Below, one piece after another: positions 8,144 through 17,309 of a stretch of DNA of 64,000 bases (positions within the stretch are counted from its first letter, which is position 1; every line of letters begins with the position of its first letter). Below the pieces are notes generated by a model. It made no database searches. It was not told where the DNA came from and saw nothing but the letters and a program-made list of their open reading frames with translations. Source of the stretch: Sphingomonas hengshuiensis (GTDB lineage: Bacteria; Pseudomonadota; Alphaproteobacteria; Sphingomonadales; Sphingomonadaceae); the NCBI GenBank assembly GCA_003240755.1, contig QFNF01000011.1, forward strand, positions 40,879 through 104,878, read 5' to 3'. A program made the translations under genes and the position numbers.

Positions 8144-10006
8144 TCAGCCACCGAACAGCGCCGCGGCATCGGTCAGGATCGTCGGCGCGGTCAGCGCGCG
8201 GTCGAGATACAGGTTGCGCGCCTCGCACGAGGTTTCGGCGACGAGCAGGCAGCTATGGCAGGCGGCACCGCTCAGCGCGCGTTCGTCGACATGGGCGTCG
8301 GGATCGTGTTCGGCGCAGATCGGGTCGCCCGAACACAGCGCCAGCCGGTCGAGCGCGCGTTCGGCGATCGCGCCCAGCCGGGGGAGGACCGCGACGAGGC
8401 CGCCCAGCGTCCCCTGCGATCCGGTGGAGGCGGTGTAGAGCAGCAGGCCGTAGCGCGGGCCGTCTTCGTCCACGACGGCGTAGAGCCGTTCCTTGAGCGC
8501 GGTGGCGGGATAGCCGCAGTCGAGCGCGATCTCGTTCATCAGCGCATGGGAAAAGCCGTGCATCGCGTAATAGGCGAGGTTGGGAAAGCGCAGCTTGTCG
8601 CCATGCGCCTGTGCCGCGCGCCAGCGTTCCCAGCCGCTGTAGAGCGCCTCGTACCGCGCCGCGACGGCGGGGCGGGACAGCCAGGCGGCGATGGCCTGTG
8701 CGTCGAAGCGCAGGAAGATGCCCTCGCCCAGTTGCTCGACCGCCGGCAGCCATTCGAGGTCGCCGGCGAGCGCCGCGCCCTCTACCGCGACGTGCAGTTC
8801 CTCCAGATCGCCGTCGATCGCGGTGGGGGCGGCTTCGAAACGGGTGAAGCCGTAGAGGCAGGCGACCTCGCGCAGCCGGTCGACCGCGACGACGGAGGCG
8901 ATCGGCGACAGGCGGGGGCGGTCGCCGTCCCACTGGTCGCGCGAAAGGGTGCGGGCGAACAGGCGGGCGCCGGGGGCGTCGGTGCCGATGGCGGGCTGGC
9001 CGGAGGCGAGCAGGTCGAATTCAGCGACCTTGGGCGCCTTTGCCAGCGTCAGATGGCCGGTCGCGCGCAGTTGCGCCACCCGCGCGACGACTTCCGCATC
9101 GCTCCACCCCTCCAGCGCGGCGCGCAGGGGCGGGTTGGATCGGCGGGCGATCGCCATCTCCGCCTCGGTCGTGACCCAGTCGATCGCGTCGAGCTGCGCC
9201 TCGACCAGCCGGGTCAGCTCGTCCTCGGCCGCGGGGAGCGAGATGACGGTCAGCACCTGCGGGAAATAGGCGTTGGTCGCGGTGCGGGTGAGGAAGCGCA
9301 GGTTCTCGCCACAGTCCGCCGGTTCGTCGCGGTTGAGCCATGGGCGGCGGCCGCGGCACTTGCCGAAGCGGCCATCGGCCTGCGCATCGCGCAGCGACAG
9401 CGCGGCGCCGCAGCCGCACACGATCCGCGTCGAGGCGGGATCGCCCGACGTCCCGCGTTCCTCCAGCCACAGCGGCTGGACGCAGCGGCCGCCCGTGTCG
9501 ACATGCACGGCATAGCCCCAGTCGATGTCCTGCAGATGCCCCTTGTGACACCCCGCCACGAAGCGGATCGGGGTGACGGGCAGCCGTCGCCCGTCCTCGT
9601 CGACGAAATCCGCCCGGCCGCGCGGGTTCAGGTCCTGCCAGCGGACCAGCCGGCGGCGGCGGATGTCGCCCGCCGCCTCGCCCTCGCGCGCGACGAACCA
9701 GGCGGGAAAGATCCGCGCCTCGACGCCCGGCGGCTCGCCGGTGGCGGTCCGCCCCTCGTCATGCGCGGGCGGGGTGCGCAGGGTCAGGCGCACGTCGTCG
9801 CCCAGCCGGTGCGTCGCGCGCAGCAGCGTTTCCAGCACCGCGACGGCACGCGGTTCGTGGATCGTGCGCCAGCTTCCGCGTTCGCGCATGTGCCACAGGT
9901 CGAGCCCGCCGATCACGACCGACCGGGTCGGCAGGTCGACCATCGCGCCGGGGCCGAAGCCGAACACCAGTTGCGACTGGCGCAGGGTGATGCGCTTGCC
10001 GGTCAT
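8144..10006 (-). CDS. drmB: DISARM protein DrmB (DUF1998 domain)
   Basis: This 620-aa protein begins RQSQLVFGFGPGAMVDLP, the typical DrmB opening. A cysteine-rich zinc-ribbon-like stretch (C153, C175, C197, C199, C217, C232) follows. The C-terminal DUF1998 signature ends in AACHSCLLVAETSCEARNLYLDR (C583, C586, C594). In DISARM, DrmB forms a complex with the DrmA helicase that engages incoming phage DNA. Its ATG overlaps the drmA TGA as ATGA, so the two should be made together. Downstream lies cse1 instead of the usual drmC. The family call is strong because partner and domain agree. Its nearness to Cascade is unusual. Confidence 0.88.
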   Translation of the reverse strand: MTGKRITLRQSQLVFGFGPGAMVDLPTRSVVIGGLDLWHMRERGSWRTIHEPRAVAVLETLLRATHRLGDDVRLTLRTPPAHDEGRTATGEPPGVEARIFPAWFVAREGEAAGDIRRRRLVRWQDLNPRGRADFVDEDGRRLPVTPIRFVAGCHKGHLQDIDWGYAVHVDTGGRCVQPLWLEERGTSGDPASTRIVCGCGAALSLRDAQADGRFGKCRGRRPWLNRDEPADCGENLRFLTRTATNAYFPQVLTVISLPAAEDELTRLVEAQLDAIDWVTTEAEMAIARRSNPPLRAALEGWSDAEVVARVAQLRATGHLTLAKAPKVAEFDLLASGQPAIGTDAPGARLFARTLSRDQWDGDRPRLSPIASVVAVDRLREVACLYGFTRFEAAPTAIDGDLEELHVAVEGAALAGDLEWLPAVEQLGEGIFLRFDAQAIAAWLSRPAVAARYEALYSGWERWRAAQAHGDKLRFPNLAYYAMHGFSHALMNEIALDCGYPATALKERLYAVVDEDGPRYGLLLYTASTGSQGTLGGLVAVLPRLGAIAERALDRLALCSGDPICAEHDPDAHVDERALSGAACHSCLLVAETSCEARNLYLDRALTAPTILTDAAALFGG

Positions 10007-13000
10007 GCCATGTCCCCCGCGCCGCCGACCTTTTCCCCGCCGGGGCCGCGCGGCTTGACCAGCACGCCGGGTTCGACGTCGCGCATGCTCCACCCCGCCT
10101 GGAACCGGCGATGCGCGGGCGGCAGATTGTCGAGCACGGGATCGAGCGGCGGGTTGAGCAACCGCTGCGGCCGTTCGTCATAGCTGAAGCGCCCGCCGGA
10201 GCGCACCTGTTCGTCGGCGATCGCGATCCAGTCGTCGAGCAGGGCGTCGATCGTCGTCGCCAGTGCCGCGCGACCGCCATCGATGCCGGGCGGGGCGCGT
10301 TCGACCAGATGCGCGACGACGGCGGCGCGGGTGGCAGGCGCGTTCGCCAGCGCCGCGACCGCCCCGGACGGGGTCAGCGCCGGATCGAGGTGCCGCGCGA
10401 TCGCCACCACCACGGCGGCAAGCGACCGGTCGAGCGCACGGGCGGACCATGGCGTCACGCTGGTCGCCTCCACCGCGCGGTAGAAGGTGTCGTGGAAATG
10501 GGCGAATTGTTCGTAATGCATCCGGTCGCGCGGGCGGTGGATGTTGAGGACCACGGCGACAAGGCCGGGGCGGGCCGGATTGCGCCCGACGCGGCTGGTC
10601 GCCTGGATATATTCCGCCGCGGTCTTGGGCTGGCCCTGTACCAGCATCAGCCCCAGCCGGTCGATATCCAGCCCGACCGAGATCATGTTGGTCGCCAGCG
10701 CGACATCGACCGGTTCGGTATCGGCACCGCCACCACCGCCCCCGGCGGCGTCGAACCGCGCCTCCAGCCGCCGCTTCGCCGCCGCGACCTGATCGGTCGA
10801 TACGCGCGACGTCAGTTCGACCGGTTCGCGTAACGGCCGGTTGCCGAAGGGACGATCGGCCGGCTCGATCCGCCGCCGCCGGTCGCCATAATCGGCAAGG
10901 CGTGCCGCGACCTCGTCCTCCACGATCCGCCGCGCCCCGCCCAGTTCGCGCAGCGCGTTGAAATAGCACAAGGCGGTGCGATAGGCATCGGCCGCATCCC
11001 GCCCGTCGACGCCGCCGCCATCGGCCAGCCCCTGCGCCGCGCCGAGCAGCGTTACCAGCGTCTGCAGGAACACCAGTTTCGGCCCGCGCCCCGACGCGGC
11101 GATGCCGACATACCAGCGCGCCGGATCGTCGGCGCTTTCGGGCCGGGTCCGGGCGAAGAAGCTGTCGCGACGGTCGATGCCGGGGGGCGGAAAGATATGG
11201 GTCGTGTCGCGGTCGAACAGCGCGCGGATCTGGTCGCGGGCGCGGCGCACGGTGGCGGTCGAGGCGACGATCTTTGGCCGGATGCGGCGGCCGGCGACGG
11301 TGCGCGCGGCAAGACCGTCGATCGCCGCCTCGTACAGCCCGGCGACGGTGCCGAGCGGGCCGGAGATGAGGTGCAGTTCGTCCTGCACCACCAGGTCGGG
11401 CGGCGACAGGCGGTGGCCGTGATCGAGCGGCCGGCCGCGTCCCGGTTCCGCCGCGCCGTAGAAACCGTCATCGTCGGCGCGGTCGACATGGCCGAAGAAC
11501 GCACCGGCCGCCCCGTTCCATGGCAGCGCGGCGAATTTGTCGACGGTCGCGATCAGAAAGGCGGGGAGGCGGCGATAGATCGCCTCGTCCACGCTCACCA
11601 CCGGCAGCGCGCGGTCGCCGGTAAAGGGGCAGGCGTGGTTGACGCAGCGCAGTTCGAGATTGGTCGGCGCATCGGCGTTCGGCACGCAGCGGAAGCTTTG
11701 CGGGGTAAAGGCGGTGGCGCACCACGGGCATGCCTTGATCGGGGCGGGCGCGCGGGGATCTCGTCCGCTGGCATAGGCGCGGACGCGGCGGACCGCCGTG
11801 CCGTCGCTGCGGTCGCCGCGCCGTCCCAGCCGGTTGGGGCTGGCGTCGGAGCCGACCCACAGCCCGATCTCGATCGGCCAGTCGCCGAGCCGCGGGCGAC
11901 CGGCCGCGTCGCGATAGTCCGGGCCGGTGCGCAGCAGTTCGAGCGCGCAGACGAGGCCGGCGGCCCGGCCGAGCTGGTCGAGGGTCAGCAGCCGCAGCGT
12001 ATAGCGCATGACGACCGCGATCCCGGCGCCCAGCACCCCGCCGGCCCCCAGCCGGCGCAGCGCGATGGTGAACGCGGCAAGGCCGAGATACGCCTCGGTC
12101 TTGCCGCCGCCGGTCGGGAAGAACAGCAGGTCGGCGGCGTCGCGATCGGGATGGGCCGGATCGGCCATCGCCGACAGGTTGAGGAGCAGGAAGGCGAGCT
12201 GGAACGGTCGCCATGCCGGGGTCGTGTCGGCGGGGCGGCGGGCGCGGGTGGCGTCGGCGACCGCGCGGTTGGCGATGGCGAAGGCGGTGCGGACCGTGGC
12301 ATCGTCGGCCAGCAGCGCGATGCCCGCCGCGATCCGGCCGCCCGCTTCCTCCTGCGCGGCGATCAGCGTCGCGGCGGTGCGGGCGCGCTGTGGCGCGTCG
12401 GCGAGCGTTGCCGCGACGACATGCTGGTCGGACGACCATGTGCGATAGGCGGCGACCAGCGGGACGAGGGCGGCGCGCAACGCCGCGCCGTCGCCGGCCA
12501 GCGCGGCGAGGCGGTCCATGCCGAACTCGGTGCCGTCGACCGGGGCGGCGACGGTGCGTTCGACGGCGGCATGGGGCAGGTGGGTGGTGTGGACCCGCCG
12601 GACCGCGCCGTCGGCATCGGCGACATGGCCGGTCGCACAGCCGAGGCCGACCGCATAGGCGGCGACGTCGCGATAATGCAGGTCGGCGAGCTGGTCGTCC
12701 CAGTCGTCGCGGGCGATGCGCGACAGGTCGTGCTGCGCGACGAAGCCGTCTGCACAGCCGAGCGCGAGGCGGACCTGATAGGCATGGGCGAGGTCGCGGT
12801 AGCGTGGTGCGGGCTCCAGCCGCTTGTTGACGAGGAACACCGTCACGACCTGCACATGGCGCATGGTGCCGCTGGCGAGGCGCAGCGCGAAGGGCCGTGC
12901 GCGTACCGCCAGTTCGAGCGCGCCGCCCGGCCGCGCGGTCGCCGCCGATCCGGGGATCGCGGTCCGTTCGATCCCCGCTTCGTCGGCGGGAATGGCGAGG

Positions 13001-13479
13001 GTCAGTGTCGCGCCGCGCGGCACCCGCCGCCAGCCGACCGGGCCGCCGTGCGGATCGCCGCCGCCGTCGAGAATTTCCGGGGGTAACGGCGGTTCGGGGA
13101 CGTAATCGCCCCAGTCGAGCGTGACGTCCAAGGTGCGCACGCCCGGCGCGAGCATCGCCGACAGGCCGATGGTGCTGGGCAGGAAGCGGCGGCGGGCGGG
13201 CGGCGTATCGGGTTCGTCGTGATCGCCCGCCGCCCCGCCCGCGCCGAAACCTTCGTCGGTCAGGAAGCCGTCGATCTCGTCCCATTCCGCTTCCCCGGCG
13301 GCGGGGGTGTCGGTCGCCAGCTCGCCCGACGGGGCGATGAACCCGGCCAGATACCAGCGCGACGGCGCCTCGCCCGGCGGCAGGCGTTCGGTGGCGAGGT
13401 CGGCGTCGTCCTCCCCCGGCCCGATGAGGTTGCGCCGCAGCCGCGCCACCATCTCGCTGCGCACCCGTGTGGCGTTCAT
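10003..13479 (-). CDS. drmA: DISARM helicase DrmA
   Basis: This 1158-aa superfamily 2 helicase has a long N-terminal region, then Walker A in FFPTGGGKTEA (GGGKT 457-461). A cysteine cluster (C584, C587, C598, C612, C617) looks like an inserted zinc finger. The DEXH box is VVQDELHLISGPLG (DELH 700-703), followed by an STATVRRARDQI motif and a C-terminal helicase domain with NMISVGLDIDRLGLMLVQG and QATSRVGR. DrmA binds DNA ends and with DrmB forms the core of DISARM. Start and stop overlap drmMI and drmB, both as ATGA. Plain helicases of other defence systems lack this pairing with DUF1998 and the methylase. Confidence 0.88.
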   Translation of the reverse strand: MNATRVRSEMVARLRRNLIGPGEDDADLATERLPPGEAPSRWYLAGFIAPSGELATDTPAAGEAEWDEIDGFLTDEGFGAGGAAGDHDEPDTPPARRRFLPSTIGLSAMLAPGVRTLDVTLDWGDYVPEPPLPPEILDGGGDPHGGPVGWRRVPRGATLTLAIPADEAGIERTAIPGSAATARPGGALELAVRARPFALRLASGTMRHVQVVTVFLVNKRLEPAPRYRDLAHAYQVRLALGCADGFVAQHDLSRIARDDWDDQLADLHYRDVAAYAVGLGCATGHVADADGAVRRVHTTHLPHAAVERTVAAPVDGTEFGMDRLAALAGDGAALRAALVPLVAAYRTWSSDQHVVAATLADAPQRARTAATLIAAQEEAGGRIAAGIALLADDATVRTAFAIANRAVADATRARRPADTTPAWRPFQLAFLLLNLSAMADPAHPDRDAADLLFFPTGGGKTEAYLGLAAFTIALRRLGAGGVLGAGIAVVMRYTLRLLTLDQLGRAAGLVCALELLRTGPDYRDAAGRPRLGDWPIEIGLWVGSDASPNRLGRRGDRSDGTAVRRVRAYASGRDPRAPAPIKACPWCATAFTPQSFRCVPNADAPTNLELRCVNHACPFTGDRALPVVSVDEAIYRRLPAFLIATVDKFAALPWNGAAGAFFGHVDRADDDGFYGAAEPGRGRPLDHGHRLSPPDLVVQDELHLISGPLGTVAGLYEAAIDGLAARTVAGRRIRPKIVASTATVRRARDQIRALFDRDTTHIFPPPGIDRRDSFFARTRPESADDPARWYVGIAASGRGPKLVFLQTLVTLLGAAQGLADGGGVDGRDAADAYRTALCYFNALRELGGARRIVEDEVAARLADYGDRRRRIEPADRPFGNRPLREPVELTSRVSTDQVAAAKRRLEARFDAAGGGGGGADTEPVDVALATNMISVGLDIDRLGLMLVQGQPKTAAEYIQATSRVGRNPARPGLVAVVLNIHRPRDRMHYEQFAHFHDTFYRAVEATSVTPWSARALDRSLAAVVVAIARHLDPALTPSGAVAALANAPATRAAVVAHLVERAPPGIDGGRAALATTIDALLDDWIAIADEQVRSGGRFSYDERPQRLLNPPLDPVLDNLPPAHRRFQAGWSMRDVEPGVLVKPRGPGGEKVGGAGDMA

Positions 13480-16400
13480 CGCATCCGCTCCTGTCGTGCG
13501 CGTTCTTCGTTCAGCAGCAACAGCCGCCCGAGCACCGCCGCGCGAAACGGCGCGGGCCAGAACAGACGGCCGCGGTAGCGGTGGTCGTCCTCGTCGGTTT
13601 CACCGAGAAAGACGGCGCTCGCCTGTCCGGCGAGGTCGTCCCAGCCATAGGCGGCGAGCACCGCGCGATCGATCGCGTCGTGCAGCGTGCGCAGGCGTTC
13701 GATATCGGGGGCGGTGTCGCCCCTGCGGTGGAAGCGGTTGTAGGTCGGGGTCATGCCCTGTCCCGCCGCGACCATCAGGTCGGCGCGGTGGTCGTGATAG
13801 GCTTGGCCCGCGGCGTCGAGCGCCGGGGCGTCGTCGAAGCCGGGGGGCAGGGGGAAGGTTTCGAAACAGTCGGACGGGGTGTAGCGCAGATCGTCCTTCA
13901 TCGAAGACGCGAAGAACCGTGCCCAGACTTCGTGGACGCGCGACTGCAGCGTGGCGAACGCGGCATGGGAGGACAGGGCGAAGACGTCGACCGACTCGCC
14001 GAATATCTGTCTGGCGGACACCCGCGCGATCGACAGATGAGGGCTTACCCGGCACAGGACCAGTGCTTCCGGGCGCTGCGCTATCGCTTCGTACAGCTCC
14101 GGCCGTTCGCGTTCGTAGAGCCACCATCGATCGCGGGTCGCAGGCGTCGTCAGTTTGGCACGTTCAGGCTTCACCGTATCGCGGCAGATACGATACAGCA
14201 GGGGATGATGGTCGCGCACCTCCCGCTCCGTCATCCCGGAAAAGTTCATGGCGTAGCGCGACGTTCGATGGCGCGGGTGATTGTTCAGGTCCTCTCCGCC
14301 CAACAGGGGCCGAATACGGGGGGCGCTGTGTGGTTCGTCGGCGAGGATGCTTCGCATCGATGCGATGGTGTGGGATTCACTCGCCGGGCGGTCGTCCCGA
14401 AAGGCAAACCCGTTGCCGTACAGCTTTGAGCCTTCGAACGCGGTTCTGCGGTTTGCCGACAAGGTGGCCGGCGATCCGTCGAGGTCGCCTTCGGTCAGAT
14501 GCGCCGAGATGCGGCGCACCGGGCGACCGTCGAGCACCGGCGGCGCGCCGTCGCTGCCGCCGCGGCGGACGAACACCTGCGCCACGACCACCGCCGCCTC
14601 GCCCTCCCACACATGGCGGCTGACCGCGCGGTAGATGGTGCCGCGTTCGGCGAGGATGCGTGTCAGGCCGCTGTCGCGGGTGTCGCCCTGGCGGATGGTG
14701 TTGGTCGCGATCAGGCCGAACGCGCCGCCGTCGCGCAGCAGGCTGTAGGCGCGGCGGAAGAAATGCGCGGCGAGGTCGGCATTGCCGTGCGCATGGGCGT
14801 GCAGCGTCTGGAGCCAGTCGCCATAGCCCTTTGCATTGCCGGCCGCGATCGTGTTCTTGCCGGCGAAGGGCGGGTTGCCGACGATCGCGTCGAACCCGGG
14901 ATTGGCGCGGGTGAAGACGTCCTCGAATTCCAGTTCCCAATGGAACGGACGGATGCCGACCGGGGCGGCGCGCAGCGCGTCCCGCCACGCGGACAGTCGC
15001 GCCCAGCTTGCCGGACCGGGGGCGAGGACGCATTGCTGCACCTCGGCCAGCCGGAGGGCGCGGTCGCGCCCCTTGCCGCCGGTGAAGAACGACCACAGGA
15101 TCGCATCGGCGACCAGATGCGCGCGTTCCAGCGCGGTGGTCGCGGCGAGGTGGCGGCGTTCCTGCGCGGCATAGGGCGCGATCTCCGCCTCCTGCCGCAT
15201 CAGCCGGCGCAGTTCGGCGGCGGCGTCGATGCCGTCCCGCACGATCGCCTCGACGAAGCTGTGCTGGCCCGACACCCTGTCCCACGTCACCGCGACGATC
15301 TTTGGATTGGGCAGGCCGACCAGGCTGTCGCCACAGCGCAGCACCGCATCGAGAAAGGTGAATTCATGCGCGCTCGCCAGCGTCTCCAGCCACAGCGACA
15401 GCTTGGCGAGGTCGATGGCGAGGGGATTGCGGTCGACGCCGCGCAGGCAGTGCTGCGCCACCAGCCGCTTGGCATGGAGCAGTTCGTCCTCGTCCGCCGG
15501 GATCGTCGGGCGCTGCGCGGGCCAGCGGGTCCATGCGGCGACCAGCCGTTCGCCGAGCTGGCGGCACGCCTCGACCAGGAACGCGCCCGACCCGGCGGCG
15601 GGATCGCACAGCTTCAGGTCGAGGATGTCGGCGGGGCCGGCGTCCGGCCCGATGCGGGCGAAGGCGGGGGCGAGGGCGTGGGTCACTATCGGGCCGGTGA
15701 GGGCGCGGGGGGTATAGTGGCTGCCGGTGCGGCGGCGTTCGTCGGTCGGTTGCAGGATCGGCGTTCCCGCCCCGACCGGAAGCGCGCGGGGACAGGCGCG
15801 CGGGTCGGCGACCGGAGCCAGCGCGGTCGCGAGGTCGGCTGCGTCGGTGGCGGTGCGTAGCGCCTTCGATACCGCGGTCGGCCATGCGCCGCGCCCGGTA
15901 TCGGTCTTCAGCCGCTTTTCGCGCTCCGGCCCGGGGACCATGGCCAGCGCGGACAGGTCGACCCAGACCGGCACCTTGTTGGCCTTGCCCGCGCGGATCG
16001 CCAGCATCGGCCCGGCCGCGCGTTCGGCGGTGAAGCCCATCACGGTTTCATAGACCGAGCCGATCTGCTCGACGCTGAGCGAGCGATAGGCGATGCGTTC
16101 GCCCCGGTCCATCAGCAACCCGTCGAGCACCCGCAGCACGCAGCCGTCGCCGACCGGCAGCACGGTTTCGGGATCGTCCATGCCGTCGCGGCCGAGCAGG
16201 AAGGGAAAGGCGTGCTCGCTGAACAGCGTGCCGCCGCGCGCCTGCATGAACCCCGACGGATCGCCGCGATCCACCAGCCGGAACAGCGCCAGCAGCCGCC
16301 CCCAGGCGCCCCGCCGCTCGTCCATCGTGTCGGGATAGAGCGCGGCGTCGTCGCGCAGTCGCAGGTGGAGCGCACCCAGCGCATAGCCCTGTTCATACAG

Positions 16401-17309
16401 CGCCGCCGCCGTGCCGCCCGGCGTCGAGGGCATCAGCCCGCGATCCTCGGCATAGAGGATGAAGATCAGCCGCAGCAGGACGGTCAGCAGCCCTTCGTAA
16501 AGATGCTGCGGCCGGGTTTCCGCAAGGGCGCGGATGCGCGGCGGGTCGGCAGCGTCGAGGCCGCGGAGCAGTTCGTGCAGGCTGGCGAGTACCTGTCCGG
16601 CCAGCCGCGACGACACATCGGCCTGCGCCGCGCGGCTTTCCGCGAGCAGTGCGGGCAGGCGGTGCGAGGGCGGTCCGGTGAACAGCGCATGGGCGTCGAG
16701 CAGCAGCTTCAGCCCGGCCAGCATGGTGCGACCGCCCGTCCCGCCAAGGGCGGCGAGCGGCCAGCTCATATGCCCCGACACCTCGCCACGCGGGGCGACG
16801 ACCAGCCGCAGCACCGGTTCGACCGCCGCCCCCTCGCGGCGTCCGGTCTCGCGCGCGCCGACGATCACCCCCGCGCCGACGCCGGTTTCGCGCAGCAGCC
16901 GTTCGAAGCGCTGCTGCGCCGTCGCCTCCCACCCGTCCAGCGTGCCGCGCCGGTCGAGGACCAGCCCCGGCGCCTCGATCCGCACCAGCAGCAAGGGCGT
17001 GCCGTCGGCGGCCAGTACCGCCCAATGCGGTTCGAGCAGCAGGTCCTGTTCGGGAAAGGCGATGCGCAGGGCATGCGGCAGCGCCGGCCCGCCGGGTGCA
17101 CCCGCCACCCGGTCGGCCACCCAGCCCAGCACGTCGCGGAACAAGGCCCAGGGATCGCCCCCCGCCAGCGCCGCCGCGACCGCGCTGCCATCGGCGGCGT
17201 TCTGCGGCGTCGGCCATGCGCCGATGCGGGTCAGCGCGGCCGGGGCGACGACCAGCCCGACCGGTTGCAGATAGCCGATCCAGTCGTGCGGGCCGGGACC
17301 GTCGTTCAT
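13476..17309 (-). CDS. drmMI: DISARM adenine methyltransferase DrmMI
   Basis: This 1277-aa protein resembles Eco57I-type and class 1 DISARM N6-adenine methylases. A long N-terminal region ends with RRTGSHYTP (about 527-533). The SAM-binding motif I is LCDPAAGSGAFLVEA (DPAAGSG 569-575) and catalytic motif IV is NPPF (812-815). The C-terminal 350 residues should hold target recognition, and no PD-(D/E)XK nuclease signature was recognised at the N-terminus. It would mark host DNA so the other DISARM proteins spare it. The ATG at 17309 overlaps the drmD stop as ATGA. A stand-alone type IIG enzyme is the alternative, but the drmA/drmB/drmD context argues for DISARM. Confidence 0.87.
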   Translation of the reverse strand: MNDGPGPHDWIGYLQPVGLVVAPAALTRIGAWPTPQNAADGSAVAAALAGGDPWALFRDVLGWVADRVAGAPGGPALPHALRIAFPEQDLLLEPHWAVLAADGTPLLLVRIEAPGLVLDRRGTLDGWEATAQQRFERLLRETGVGAGVIVGARETGRREGAAVEPVLRLVVAPRGEVSGHMSWPLAALGGTGGRTMLAGLKLLLDAHALFTGPPSHRLPALLAESRAAQADVSSRLAGQVLASLHELLRGLDAADPPRIRALAETRPQHLYEGLLTVLLRLIFILYAEDRGLMPSTPGGTAAALYEQGYALGALHLRLRDDAALYPDTMDERRGAWGRLLALFRLVDRGDPSGFMQARGGTLFSEHAFPFLLGRDGMDDPETVLPVGDGCVLRVLDGLLMDRGERIAYRSLSVEQIGSVYETVMGFTAERAAGPMLAIRAGKANKVPVWVDLSALAMVPGPEREKRLKTDTGRGAWPTAVSKALRTATDAADLATALAPVADPRACPRALPVGAGTPILQPTDERRRTGSHYTPRALTGPIVTHALAPAFARIGPDAGPADILDLKLCDPAAGSGAFLVEACRQLGERLVAAWTRWPAQRPTIPADEDELLHAKRLVAQHCLRGVDRNPLAIDLAKLSLWLETLASAHEFTFLDAVLRCGDSLVGLPNPKIVAVTWDRVSGQHSFVEAIVRDGIDAAAELRRLMRQEAEIAPYAAQERRHLAATTALERAHLVADAILWSFFTGGKGRDRALRLAEVQQCVLAPGPASWARLSAWRDALRAAPVGIRPFHWELEFEDVFTRANPGFDAIVGNPPFAGKNTIAAGNAKGYGDWLQTLHAHAHGNADLAAHFFRRAYSLLRDGGAFGLIATNTIRQGDTRDSGLTRILAERGTIYRAVSRHVWEGEAAVVVAQVFVRRGGSDGAPPVLDGRPVRRISAHLTEGDLDGSPATLSANRRTAFEGSKLYGNGFAFRDDRPASESHTIASMRSILADEPHSAPRIRPLLGGEDLNNHPRHRTSRYAMNFSGMTEREVRDHHPLLYRICRDTVKPERAKLTTPATRDRWWLYERERPELYEAIAQRPEALVLCRVSPHLSIARVSARQIFGESVDVFALSSHAAFATLQSRVHEVWARFFASSMKDDLRYTPSDCFETFPLPPGFDDAPALDAAGQAYHDHRADLMVAAGQGMTPTYNRFHRRGDTAPDIERLRTLHDAIDRAVLAAYGWDDLAGQASAVFLGETDEDDHRYRGRLFWPAPFRAAVLGRLLLLNEERARQERMR

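Noticed and set aside
8073-8169. Upstream starts for cse1 (ATG 8169, GTG 8151, TTG 8121)
   Set aside because: None has a Shine-Dalgarno match; ATG 8073 has GGAGGGG at the right distance. Kept open as a finding because the N-terminus is unusual.
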